From: Massilia sp. H6
Lineage (GTDB): Bacteria > Pseudomonadota > Gammaproteobacteria > Burkholderiales > Burkholderiaceae_D
DNA: 64,000 nt
Direction of reading: 5' to 3'
Assembly: GCF_024802625.1 (NCBI RefSeq)
Contig: NZ_CP103371.1
Coordinates: forward strand, 3,906,001-3,970,000
Shown: positions 1 through 7,189 of the stretch, in pieces
Position numbering within the stretch: the stretch's first letter is position 1
Layout: each line of letters opens with the position of its first letter
The notes under the pieces: generated by a model
The model's database searches: none
What the model was told of the DNA's origin: nothing
The model's input: the letters and a program-made list of their open reading frames with translations, nothing else
Program-made: the position numbers and the translations under genes

Positions 1-230
1 TGGGCGCCCGGTTCGACGGCGCGGTCGGATAAATCCTGGCCGGCGCAAAAGCCGCGGCCAGCGCCGGTCAGGACCAGCACGCGCACCGACCGGTCGGCCT
101 GCAGTGTATCGAGTGCGTGGCGCACTTCGAGGTGCATGGCTTGCGTGAAGCTGTTCAGGCGATCGGGGCGGTTCAGCGTGAGCACGGCGACGCCGGCGTC
201 GATGCTGAACTGGATGGATTGGTAGCTCAT
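1..230 (-). CDS. paaG: PaaG-type enoyl-CoA hydratase/isomerase, N-terminal part (cut by window edge)
   Basis: Only about the first 76 residues are inside the window; the gene runs off the left edge. The translation begins MSYQSIQFSIDAGVAVLTLN and continues with NRPDRLNSF and GRGFCAGQDL, the crotonase-fold N-terminus with its oxyanion-hole segment. FCAGQDL is typical of PaaG, which isomerises ring-1,2-epoxyphenylacetyl-CoA to the oxepin before ring opening in the cytosol. It lies 48 bp downstream of paaE on the same strand, so it is very likely the next gene of the paaABCDE operon. PaaF-like hydratases share the fold; the position after paaE and the CAGQDL motif favour PaaG. Confidence 0.85.
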   Translation of the reverse strand, partial: MSYQSIQFSIDAGVAVLTLNRPDRLNSFTQAMHLEVRHALDTLQADRSVRVLVLTGAGRGFCAGQDLSDRAVEPGA

Positions 231-278
231 GGTGGTCTCCAAGTCTTATTGTTATGTGGCGGCCCGCGGGCCAGGGAC

Positions 279-1355
279 TTATTCGGCGATATCGAAATCG
301 ACGACTACCTTGTCGGTAATCGGAAAACTCTGGCAGCTCAGCACGAACCCGCGCGCGACTTCGTAGTCTTCGAGCGCGTAGTTCACGTCCATCTCCACCT
401 GGCCTTCGAGCACCTTGCAGCGGCAGGTGGAACACACGCCGCCCTTGCACGAATAACGCATGTCGATGCCGGCGCGCAGGCCGGCGTCGAGCAGGGACTC
501 TTTGTCTTTGTCCATCGTGAAGCTGGCGGCGCTGCCATCCATGATCACGGTCACTTCGGTCAGGTGCGGCACGCCTGCTTCGATCTTGCGCGGACGGTGT
601 TCGTGCTTGGGGATGCTGGCGGCGAACAGCTCGATGCGGATTTTTTCCTTGGCCAGACCAGCTTCTTGGAGCGAGCGCGAGACGCCGTGCATCATGTCTT
701 CGGGGCCGCAGATAAAGGCCACGTCGATGTCGCGGATATCGATCCAGTGACGCAGGAAATGGCCGCACTTTTCTTCGGTGATGCGGCCGTTGAACAGTTC
801 GATGTCCTGCTGCTCGCGGCTCATGACATACACCAGCTTGAGCCGGTTCATGTAGCTGTCCTTGAGGTCGGTCAGCTCGTCGCGGAAGATCACGCTCGAC
901 GACGCGCGGTTGCCGTACACGATCGTGAAGCGGCTCTTCGGCTCGGCCAGCAAGGTGGTCTTGACGATCGACAGGATTGGCGTGATGCCGCTGCCGGCCG
1001 CAAAAACCAGGTAGTGGCGCTCGCTCTCGGGCTCGAGCGGGACATTGAAATGGCCCATCGGCGGCATCACGTCCAGGGTGGCGCCAGGGGCCAGGTGCTC
1101 GTTGGCCCAGGTCGAGAACAATCCGCCGGTGGTGCGCTTGATCGCCACGCGCAGGGTATCGTCCTGCACCGCGGAGCAGATCGAATACGAACGGCGCACG
1201 TCTTCGCCGTCGATCATGGCGCGCAAGGTCAGGTGCTGGCCCTGCTGGTAGGCAAATTGCGACTTGAGTTCGGGCGGCACATCGAAGGTGACGGCGATGG
1301 CATCGCGTGTCTCGTGTCTTACCTTGGCCACGTTCAGTGGATAGAATTTGCTCAT
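279..1355 (-). CDS. paaE: Phenylacetyl-CoA epoxidase reductase subunit PaaE
   Basis: 358-residue reductase that passes electrons from NADPH through FAD and a 2Fe-2S centre to the di-iron oxygenase PaaA. The FAD-binding motif RRSYSIC is near residue 62, the nucleotide-binding motif AAGSGITPILS near 120, and CGPEDMM near 212. The C-terminal plant-type ferredoxin domain has C-x4-C-x2-C (CKGGVCSTC) and a last Cys in LSCQ. The ATG at 1355 starts MSKFYPLNVAKVRHET; the open frame continues upstream, but only through the paaD 3' end. It begins one base past the paaD stop codon, so the two are translationally close. Length matches PaaE/PaaK proteins. Confidence 0.95.
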   Translation of the reverse strand: MSKFYPLNVAKVRHETRDAIAVTFDVPPELKSQFAYQQGQHLTLRAMIDGEDVRRSYSICSAVQDDTLRVAIKRTTGGLFSTWANEHLAPGATLDVMPPMGHFNVPLEPESERHYLVFAAGSGITPILSIVKTTLLAEPKSRFTIVYGNRASSSVIFRDELTDLKDSYMNRLKLVYVMSREQQDIELFNGRITEEKCGHFLRHWIDIRDIDVAFICGPEDMMHGVSRSLQEAGLAKEKIRIELFAASIPKHEHRPRKIEAGVPHLTEVTVIMDGSAASFTMDKDKESLLDAGLRAGIDMRYSCKGGVCSTCRCKVLEGQVEMDVNYALEDYEVARGFVLSCQSFPITDKVVVDFDIAE

Positions 1356-1356
1356 C

Positions 1357-1869
1357 TTAGTGGCACTTGAAGTAGTCAAAGGGCTCGCGGCAGTCGAGGC
1401 ACTTGTACAGGGCCTTGCACGGCGTCGAGCCAAATTCGCTGGTCAATTGGGTGTGCGGCGAGCCGCAGTTGGGGCAGGCCACGATCGGCGCGGCGCGGCG
1501 GCGAATGCCGGCGTGCAGGCCGCTGATGTCGATCGCCTGCTGGACGGGCGGCGCGATGCCGTAGCCCTTGAGGGCGGCCTTGCCGGCATCGCTCATCCAG
1601 TCGGTGGTCCAGGCCGGCGCCAGGCGGCTGACGATGCGTACGTCGTCGATGCCCTTGGCCTGCAGGGCTTCTTTGACCGAATCGGCAATCACCTGCATCG
1701 CCGGGCAGCCGGAATAGGTCGGGGTGATCGTCACGGTGCAGGTCTCGCCCTCGAAGGCGACGTCGCGCACGATACCCAGGTCCACCACCGAGATGACCGG
1801 AATCTCCGGATCGGCGACCTCGCCGAGCCAGTTCCAGACCTCGCCGGTGGTGATGCCCGACGCCGTCAT
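1357..1869 (-). CDS. paaD: Phenylacetyl-CoA epoxidase assembly protein PaaD
   Basis: 170 residues. The N-terminal half is a MIP18/DUF59 domain (EVWNWLGEVADPEIPVISVV, then PTYSGCPAM); the C-terminal quarter is a zinc-ribbon-like segment with CPNC and CLDC pairs ending in FDYFKCH. PaaD is needed for maturation of the epoxidase, probably iron-sulfur or di-iron centre assembly, and is not part of the catalytic core. The ATG at 1869 overlaps the paaC stop by one base (TAATG), so translational coupling is likely. A much longer upstream open frame exists but reads through paaC in another frame and has no family similarity, so I reject it. Confidence 0.93.
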   Translation of the reverse strand: MTASGITTGEVWNWLGEVADPEIPVISVVDLGIVRDVAFEGETCTVTITPTYSGCPAMQVIADSVKEALQAKGIDDVRIVSRLAPAWTTDWMSDAGKAALKGYGIAPPVQQAIDISGLHAGIRRRAAPIVACPNCGSPHTQLTSEFGSTPCKALYKCLDCREPFDYFKCH

Positions 1870-2642
1870 TACCACTGCGCTCCCGGATAGGCGCGCTGCA
1901 AAAACTGCATCTCGGCCAGGATGAAGCCGAGGCGCTCGGTGTGGCGCCCCTGCTTGCCGCCGCGCTGCATCCAGGCGTCGGGCGATGGCATCGTCAAGGT
2001 CGCTTCGGCCAGCACCTCGGCCAGGTGCTCGAGATACTGGCGGCGCAGCGGTTCCGCGGCCGGGGCCACGCCCTGCTCCACCATCGCATTGTCGATCTCG
2101 TCGTAGAGGAACATCTCGCCGCTGTACATCCACAGGTCGTCGAGTGCGGCCTGCATCTTGGCGTGGCTGACATCGGTGCCGTCGCCCAGGCGCACCACCA
2201 GGTCGCCGGAGCGGCGCAGGTGGTAGGTCACTTCCTTGATCGACTTCTGGGCGATCTCGGCGATGCGGGTGTCGCTCGATCTGGCCAGGCCATCCATCAG
2301 GAAGTAGTGCCAGGTATCGAACAGAAACTGGCGCATCACGACCTCGGCATAGCTGCCATTGGGCTGCTCCACCAGCTGGCAGTTACGAAATTCCATGGCG
2401 TCGCGGTGGAAGGCCAGGCGGTCTTCGTCGCGTCCTGCTCCTTCGAGTTCGCCCGCATAGGTCAGCCACATGCGGGTCTGGCCCAGCAGGTCGAGCGCGA
2501 CGTTCGACAGCGCCATGTCTTCTTCCAGCGCCGGGCCCTTGCCGCACAACTGGGACAGCTGCTGGGACAGGATCAGGGCGTTGTCGCCCTGGCGCAGAAG
2601 GTAGTCCATCTTTGCAGTGTTCACCATCACGGCCGCGCTCAC
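1869..2642 (-). CDS. paaC: Phenylacetyl-CoA epoxidase structural subunit PaaC
   Basis: 257-residue ferritin-like helical protein that pairs with PaaA to form the epoxidase core but does not hold the catalytic iron. Recognisable segments are YLLRQGDNALILSQQLSQ, PALEEDMALSNVALDLLGQ and FLFDTWHYFLMDGLA. The start taken is a GTG at 2642 that overlaps the paaB stop (GTGA); an ATG five codons later (2627) is an equally plausible start and would remove four residues before MVNTAKMDYLL. It sits between paaB and paaD in one transcription unit. Confidence 0.94.
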   Translation of the reverse strand: MSAAVMVNTAKMDYLLRQGDNALILSQQLSQLCGKGPALEEDMALSNVALDLLGQTRMWLTYAGELEGAGRDEDRLAFHRDAMEFRNCQLVEQPNGSYAEVVMRQFLFDTWHYFLMDGLARSSDTRIAEIAQKSIKEVTYHLRRSGDLVVRLGDGTDVSHAKMQAALDDLWMYSGEMFLYDEIDNAMVEQGVAPAAEPLRRQYLEHLAEVLAEATLTMPSPDAWMQRGGKQGRHTERLGFILAEMQFLQRAYPGAQW

Positions 2643-2923
2643 AGGTTCTTGACTTCTTCCGGCATCGGGAAGAAGGTCGGGTGGCGGTATACCTTGCTGT
2701 TGGCTGGCTCGAACAGCGCCTCTTTGTCGGCTGGACTGGAAGCGACGATGTCGTTGGCACGCACAACCCAGATCGAGACGCCTTCGTTGCGGCGGGTGTA
2801 GACGTCGCGCGCGTTATTGACGGCCATCTCGGCGTCCGGTGCGTGCAGGCTGCCCACATGCTTGTGGGCCAGGCCGTGCTGGCTGCGGATGAAAACTTCC
2901 CACAGGGGCCATTCTTTGCTCAT
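2639..2923 (-). CDS. paaB: Phenylacetyl-CoA epoxidase subunit PaaB
   Basis: 94 residues, the usual PaaB length. It starts MSKEWPLWEVFIRSQHGLAH, then HVGSLHAPDAEMAVNNARD, and ends FFPMPEEVKNL; these are strong family signatures. PaaB bridges PaaAC units in the oxygenase assembly and is needed for activity but has no cofactor. The ATG at 2923 lies 20 bp after the paaA stop, preceded by a GGAGA ribosome-binding site. The 28-residue upstream extension of the open frame is paaA sequence in another frame and is not used. Confidence 0.95.
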   Translation of the reverse strand: MSKEWPLWEVFIRSQHGLAHKHVGSLHAPDAEMAVNNARDVYTRRNEGVSIWVVRANDIVASSPADKEALFEPANSKVYRHPTFFPMPEEVKNL

Positions 2924-2943
2924 TATGTGTCTCCGGTCGTTTC

Positions 2944-3933
2944 TTATGCAGCGGCCCTGGCCGCGGCTTTCTTGTCGGCGTGGGCGACCAGCGCGTCGCG
3001 GAACCACTCGCCGTCTTCCCAGGCCTTGACGCGGGTGCGCAGGCGTTCGCGGTTGCAGGGGCCGTTACCCTTGAGGACGTTCTGGAACTCGCTCCAGTCG
3101 ATCGCGCCAAAGTCGTAGGAGCCGCGCTCGGCGTTCCATTTCAGGTCGGGGTCCGGCACCGTCAGGCCCAGGTATTCGATCTGCGGCACGGTCTGGTCGA
3201 CCATGCGCTGGCGCAGTTCGTCGTTCGAGAACAGCTTGATGCGCCAGGCCGCCGATTGCGCGCTATTGACCGATTCGGCGTCCGACGGGCCGAACATCAT
3301 CAAGGACGGCCACCACCAGCGGTTGAGCGCATCCTGCGCCATCGCCTTCTGCTCGGAGCTGCCCTTGGCCAGGCTCATCATGATGTCGTAGCCCTGGCGT
3401 GCATGGAAGGACTCTTCTTTGCAGACCCGGATCATGGCGCGCGCATACGGGCCGTACGAACAGCGGCACAGCGGAATCTGGTTGATGATGGCCGAGCCGT
3501 CGACCAGCCAGCCGATGGCGCCCATGTCAGCCCAGCTCAGGGTGGGGTAATTGAAGATGCTCGAATACTTGGCCTTGCCCGAATGGAGCGCGGCGAGCAG
3601 TTCGTCGCGCGACACACCCAGGGTTTCGGCGGCGCTGTACAGGTACAGGCCGTGGCCGGCTTCGTCCTGGATCTTGGCCAGCAGGACCGACTTGCGCTTA
3701 AGCGTCGGCGCGCGCGTGACCCAGTTGCCCTCGGGGAGCTGGCCGACGATCTCGCTGTGCGCATGCTGCGAAATCTGGCGAATCAGGGTCTTGCGGTAGG
3801 CGTCGGGCATCCAGTCCTTGGCCTCGATCTTGATGCCGGCATCGATGCGCGCCTGGAACGCGGCTTCTTCAGCGCTCATGTCTTCTTCGGTACGGACTTT
3901 CTTGAGCCCGGTCTCCACCATCTGTGCGTACAT
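2944..3933 (-). CDS. paaA: Phenylacetyl-CoA epoxidase catalytic subunit PaaA
   Basis: 329-residue di-iron oxygenase subunit that inserts one oxygen atom into the ring of phenylacetyl-CoA, the committed step of aerobic phenylacetate breakdown. The start [18 protein letters not shown] is preceded by GGAG eight bases upstream. Visible iron-ligand segments are [19 protein letters not shown] and [16 protein letters not shown], each with the E-x2-H arrangement. It is the first gene of the minus-strand paaABCDEG run and diverges from paaX across a 104-bp spacer that holds its promoter and a PaaX-like operator. Length and motifs are complete. Confidence 0.97.
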   Translation of the reverse strand: MYAQMVETGLKKVRTEEDMSAEEAAFQARIDAGIKIEAKDWMPDAYRKTLIRQISQHAHSEIVGQLPEGNWVTRAPTLKRKSVLLAKIQDEAGHGLYLYSAAETLGVSRDELLAALHSGKAKYSSIFNYPTLSWADMGAIGWLVDGSAIINQIPLCRCSYGPYARAMIRVCKEESFHARQGYDIMMSLAKGSSEQKAMAQDALNRWWWPSLMMFGPSDAESVNSAQSAAWRIKLFSNDELRQRMVDQTVPQIEYLGLTVPDPDLKWNAERGSYDFGAIDWSEFQNVLKGNGPCNRERLRTRVKAWEDGEWFRDALVAHADKKAAARAAA

Positions 3934-3965
3934 GTCGGTTCTCCATTTGCAAACCTATCCAATCC

Positions 3966-3994
3966 ATAATACGATACAAAAAATCAGATGTACA
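3966..3994 (-). promoter_or_regulatory. Predicted paaA promoter
   Basis: On the minus strand TGTACA (3994-3989) and TATTAT (3971-3966) are separated by exactly 17 bp, a sigma-70 layout with four of six and five of six consensus bases. Transcription would begin about 25 bp upstream of the paaA ATG. One half of the PaaX-like site (3972-3977) lies in the promoter spacer next to the -10 box. Confidence 0.6.
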
Positions 3995-4010
3995 CCAGAA
4001 TTTTGAATCA
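3972..4010. promoter_or_regulatory. Candidate PaaX operator (6 bp-N27-6 bp)
   Basis: CGATAC at 3972-3977 and GAATCA at 4005-4010 are separated by exactly 27 bp. From memory, the PaaX operator described in E. coli is TGATTC-N27-GAATCA, so the right half matches 6/6 and the left half 4/6 with the expected spacing. The site spans the predicted paaA -35 box and lies in the paaA-paaX divergent spacer, the place expected for repression relieved by phenylacetyl-CoA. Binding is inferred. Confidence 0.55.
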
Positions 4011-4037
4011 TATTGCGGCGAATCTCATGCAACTCAT

Positions 4038-4964
4038 ATGCCCCTAAGCGCAAGCGGCGACTGGATCGCCCACTTTCTCGCCAGCGACCCGCCGCGCCAT
4101 AAATCGCTGGTGATGACGCTCTGCGGCGACGCCATTGCGCCGCATGGCGGCGCGTTCTGGCTGGGCAGCATGATCGAGCTGCTGGCCCCGCTCGGCGTGT
4201 CCGACCGGCTGGTGCGCACCAGCGTGTTCCGGCTGGTGCAAGAAGGCTGGCTCAGCGCCAGCCGCGAAGGCCGGCGCAGCCGCTATGCACTCGAGCCGAC
4301 CGCCCTGCCGCGCTTCGAGCGCGCCAACCGCCGCATCTATTCGCCGCCGGGCCAGCACTGGGACGGTCGCTGGACGCTGGTGCTGGCCCCGACCAGCAGC
4401 ATCGACGGCGACCTGCGCACCCTGCTGAGAAAGGAACTCGAATGGGAAGGCTTCGCCATGCTGGCCAGCGGCGTGATGGCGCATCCCGCGCCCAGCCGCG
4501 ACACCCTGCACGAGGTGCTGGCGCGCTGCCAGGCCGCGGGCAAGGTCTTCGTCGTCGATGCGGCCGAGTTGCCCGGCAGTGGCTCGCGGCCCTTGCCGGA
4601 GCTGGTCGGCGACTGCTGGGATCTGTCCAGCGTCAGCGCCAGCTACCGCCAATTCATCGACGCCTACACCCCGGTGCTGGCCCTGGCTGAATCCGGCGCG
4701 ATCACCGCGCCACAAGATGCCTTTGCGCTGCGCAGCTTGCTGATCCATTCGTACCGCCGGGTCCAGCTGCACGATCCGATGCTGCCGGTCGAGCTGCTGC
4801 CCAAGCCGTGGCCCGGCTCGGACGCCTACCGGCTGGCCAGGCAGATCTACCGCCTGACCTATGTGCAGGCGGAGCAGCACCTGATGGCCATGCTGCTGCA
4901 TGAAGATGCCAGCACACCGGGCGCCAGCCGCGACTTCCATGAGCGCTTCGGCGGCCTCGATTGA
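4038..4964 (+). CDS. paaX: Phenylacetic acid degradation transcriptional repressor PaaX
   Basis: 308 residues, close to E. coli PaaX. The N-terminal winged helix carries GAFWLGSMIELLAPLGVSDRLVRTSVFRL and EGWLSASREGRRSRYAL; the central segment RRIYSPPGQHWDGRWTLV is the PaaX core, and the C-terminus ends MLLHEDASTPGASRDFHERFGGLD. PaaX proteins repress paa promoters and release DNA on binding phenylacetyl-CoA. I chose the ATG at 4038 (MPLSASGDWIAHFL) over the longer open frame because the extra 38 residues cover the divergent promoter and lack family character. It is transcribed away from paaA. Confidence 0.95.
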   Translation: MPLSASGDWIAHFLASDPPRHKSLVMTLCGDAIAPHGGAFWLGSMIELLAPLGVSDRLVRTSVFRLVQEGWLSASREGRRSRYALEPTALPRFERANRRIYSPPGQHWDGRWTLVLAPTSSIDGDLRTLLRKELEWEGFAMLASGVMAHPAPSRDTLHEVLARCQAAGKVFVVDAAELPGSGSRPLPELVGDCWDLSSVSASYRQFIDAYTPVLALAESGAITAPQDAFALRSLLIHSYRRVQLHDPMLPVELLPKPWPGSDAYRLARQIYRLTYVQAEQHLMAMLLHEDASTPGASRDFHERFGGLD

Positions 4965-5015
4965 GGCTTGCGGTATCATTTGACTTTCCGACATCATCCA
5001 ACAACAGGACATACC

Positions 5016-6170
5016 ATGTCTATCAAGATCAGCAGCCAGTTCGACGCCGGCGCCATCGAGGTCGTGAACGCCACCAGCGCCAACGCCATCGACCTGAACA
5101 TCCGCAAGGACTCGCACGCCGAGATCATCCAGTGGTTCTATTTCCGCCTGCAGGGCGCGCAAGGCCAGGCCTGCACGATCCGCTTCCTTAACGCCGGCCA
5201 GGCCGCGTATCCGGCCGGCTGGGAAGGCTACCAGGCCATGGCCAGCTACGACCGCGTCAACTGGTTCCGGGTACCGACCAGTTTCGATGGCGACGTCATG
5301 ACCATCGAACACACACCGGGCATGGACAGCGTCTACTACGCCTATTTCGAGCCGTATTCGTGGGAACGCCACCTGGAGTTGTTGGATCGCGCCCAGATGT
5401 CCGAGAACGTGCGCATGCTCGATCTGGGCTCGACCGTCGACGGCCGCGACCTGAACATGCTGGTGATCGGCGACGACTCGCAAGGCGAAGCTGCGCCGAC
5501 AAAGAAGAAAGTCTGGGTCATCGCGCGCCAGCATCCGGGCGAGACGATGGCTGAATGGTTCGTCGAAGGCATGCTCGACGCCCTGCTCGACCCGGCCCAT
5601 CCGTTTGGCCGCCAGCTGCTCAATGAAGCGGTGTTCTACGTGGTGCCGAACATGAACCCGGACGGTTCGGTGCGCGGCAACCTGCGCACCAACGCGGCCG
5701 GCGCCAACCTGAACCGCGAGTGGATGAACCCGACCATGGAGCGCAGCCCGGAAGTATTCCTGGTGCGCCAGAAGATGCACGAAATCGGCGTCGACATGTG
5801 CCTGGATGTACATGGCGACGAAGGCCTGCCCTATGTGTTCGTGGCCGGCAGCGAATCGCTCCCCACCTTCAGCGCCGACCAGATGGCGGCGCAGCAGCGC
5901 TTCATCGCCGACTTCAAGGTCGCCAGCCCGGACTTCCAGGACGTGCACGGCTACGGCGCGACGCCGTTCACCGAAGAAACGCTCACCATGGGTTCGCCGC
6001 ACATCACCCATGCCTTCGGTTGCCTGTCCCTGACCCTGGAACTGCCGTTCAAGGACAACGCCAACGACCCGGACCCGCTGGTGGGCTGGGACGGCGCCCG
6101 CAGTGCGCGCCTGGGCGCCTCGGTGCTGCAGCCGGTACTCAATACCGTGCGCGCCCTGCGCAAGCAATAA
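5016..6170 (+). CDS. M14 zinc carboxypeptidase, cytosolic carboxypeptidase-like
   Basis: 384 residues. Residues 1-130 form the beta-rich N-domain found in cytosolic carboxypeptidase-type M14 proteins (IQWFYFRLQGAQGQACTIRF; SWERHLELL). The catalytic domain has zinc ligands H173 and E176 in RQHPGETMAEW, the substrate-binding NMNPDGSVRGNLRTNAAG near 212-229, zinc ligand H266 in DVHGDEG, and the general base E342 in LTLELPF. All catalytic positions are present and there is no signal peptide, so a cytosolic peptidase is expected. The natural substrate is unknown. The ATG at 5016 follows AGGAC; a short gene overlaps no part of it and begins 13 bp downstream. Confidence 0.88.
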   Translation: MSIKISSQFDAGAIEVVNATSANAIDLNIRKDSHAEIIQWFYFRLQGAQGQACTIRFLNAGQAAYPAGWEGYQAMASYDRVNWFRVPTSFDGDVMTIEHTPGMDSVYYAYFEPYSWERHLELLDRAQMSENVRMLDLGSTVDGRDLNMLVIGDDSQGEAAPTKKKVWVIARQHPGETMAEWFVEGMLDALLDPAHPFGRQLLNEAVFYVVPNMNPDGSVRGNLRTNAAGANLNREWMNPTMERSPEVFLVRQKMHEIGVDMCLDVHGDEGLPYVFVAGSESLPTFSADQMAAQQRFIADFKVASPDFQDVHGYGATPFTEETLTMGSPHITHAFGCLSLTLELPFKDNANDPDPLVGWDGARSARLGASVLQPVLNTVRALRKQ

Positions 6171-6183
6171 GAAAGCGCGCACC

Positions 6184-6423
6184 ATGACCGTATTTGCCGC
6201 ATCCGTGTTCGACGCCACCGTCGTGTTCGACGGCCACGAACTGTTCAAGGGCCGCGGCTCGGCCCAGGCCTGGGCCGAGAAAGTGGCGAAGGAGCTCAAT
6301 ACCGAGGTACTGGTGGAGAAGCTCGGCACCGGCTGGGTCTTGAAGGCCACGGTCGATGGCGAGCCGCGCACCTGGGGGATTTACGGGCAGCGGCTCAGCC
6401 GGATCGAGCCGGCTGGCGGTTGA
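6184..6423 (+). CDS. Small conserved-looking protein of unknown function
   Basis: 79 residues, starting MTVFAASVFDATVVFDGHEL. No signal peptide, membrane helix or Cys pair is visible; the composition is that of a small soluble alpha/beta protein (SAQAWAEKVAKELNTEV as a likely amphipathic helix, then strand-like VLVEKLGTGWVLKATV). It follows the M14 carboxypeptidase stop by 13 bp on the same strand, so co-transcription is likely. I do not recognise the family. Being short in a GC-rich genome, the call rests on the ATG, the spacing and the normal-looking codon use. Confidence 0.6.
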   Translation: MTVFAASVFDATVVFDGHELFKGRGSAQAWAEKVAKELNTEVLVEKLGTGWVLKATVDGEPRTWGIYGQRLSRIEPAGG

Positions 6424-6468
6424 CCGCCTGGCCGCCAGCCTCTGGGCCGGCGCTGTCAATGATTGCCG

Positions 6469-6924
6469 TCAGCCGCGGTCAAGCTGCGGCGCAGCTGCCG
6501 CGATCGGGCTGCCGTAGCGCGCCCGCGTGACAGCAATCGATTCGGCCACCATTTGTTCGAGCACGCCGGCGTCGACCTCGCCGAGGCGGCGCAGATACAG
6601 GCAGGCCTTGCCCATCTTGTGCCGGCCAAGCTGCTCGCGCAGGGCATCGAGGCGCTCCGGCTCGCAAGTCAGGTACAGGCTGATGTCGCCCTTGCGCGCG
6701 GCGAAGCAGGCCAGCGGCGCATCGCCTTCGCGGCCGCTGTCGTAGACATAGTGGTAGCTGCCGAAACCGACGATGCCGGTGCCCCACATGCGCCCTGGGG
6801 CGCCGGTAAGGCGGCCCATCATTGCGGCGATCGCCTCGCAATCGCGCCGGCGCTCTTCATCGACAATGGCATCGAGATAGGCACGCACGCTGGCATCGTT
6901 CGCCACCGTCTTGTTGGCAGCCAT
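6469..6924 (-). CDS. DUF1801 (YdhG-like) domain protein
   Basis: 151 residues starting MAANKTVANDASVRAYLDAI. The body VDEERRRDCEAIAAMMGRLTG, MWGTGIVGFGSYHYVYDSGREGD and KGDISLYLTC matches the DUF1801/YdhG fold, followed by KMGKACLYLRRLGEVDAGVLEQMVA. Function of the family is not established. It ends 45 bp from the convergent small gene at 6184-6423 and starts 10 bp after the stop of the upstream small gene, so the minus-strand genes here (pmbA, the 80-residue gene and this one) may form one operon. The 33-residue upstream extension is rejected because it overlaps that neighbour. Confidence 0.78.
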   Translation of the reverse strand: MAANKTVANDASVRAYLDAIVDEERRRDCEAIAAMMGRLTGAPGRMWGTGIVGFGSYHYVYDSGREGDAPLACFAARKGDISLYLTCEPERLDALREQLGRHKMGKACLYLRRLGEVDAGVLEQMVAESIAVTRARYGSPIAAAAPQLDRG

Positions 6925-6934
6925 GGCGTGAGGC

Positions 6935-7177
6935 CTAAAGCCTGACGTCGAGGTGGGTGGCAACCCAGGCATGGGCATCCTCGACGTTGTCGAAATGCAC
7001 GGTTGCCAGCGTGGTCTTGTCACCCGAGAGCAAGCTGGCGTAGACGCGCTTTTCGTCGTTGCTTGAGCTGAGCAGTTCGGATTGCGGTGCCAGCTCGACC
7101 GTGGCGACCAGGTCGAGGTTGAGCAGGACTGCCTTCTTCGGGACGTTGTCCTTGTCGATACGGATGAATTTGCTCAT
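6935..7177 (-). CDS. Small hypothetical protein
   Basis: 80 residues: MSKFIRIDKDNVPKKAVLLN, then LDLVATVELAPQSELLSSSN and a C-terminal helix DNVEDAHAWVATHLDVRL. There are no cysteines, signal peptide or membrane segment. It looks like a small soluble single-domain protein with strands followed by a helix. It starts 12 bp after the pmbA stop with a GGAG motif upstream of the ATG and precedes the DUF1801 gene, so it appears to be the middle gene of a three-gene minus-strand run. I do not recognise a family. Confidence 0.65.
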   Translation of the reverse strand: MSKFIRIDKDNVPKKAVLLNLDLVATVELAPQSELLSSSNDEKRVYASLLSGDKTTLATVHFDNVEDAHAWVATHLDVRL

Positions 7178-7189
7178 GGCGGTCTCCTG

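Noticed and set aside
4044..6371. 775-residue open frame on the minus strand opposite paaX and the M14 carboxypeptidase
   Set aside because: It lies antisense to two genes with clear family signatures, its product is Ala/Arg/His-rich, and it has no recognisable domain. Long antisense frames are expected in GC-rich DNA.
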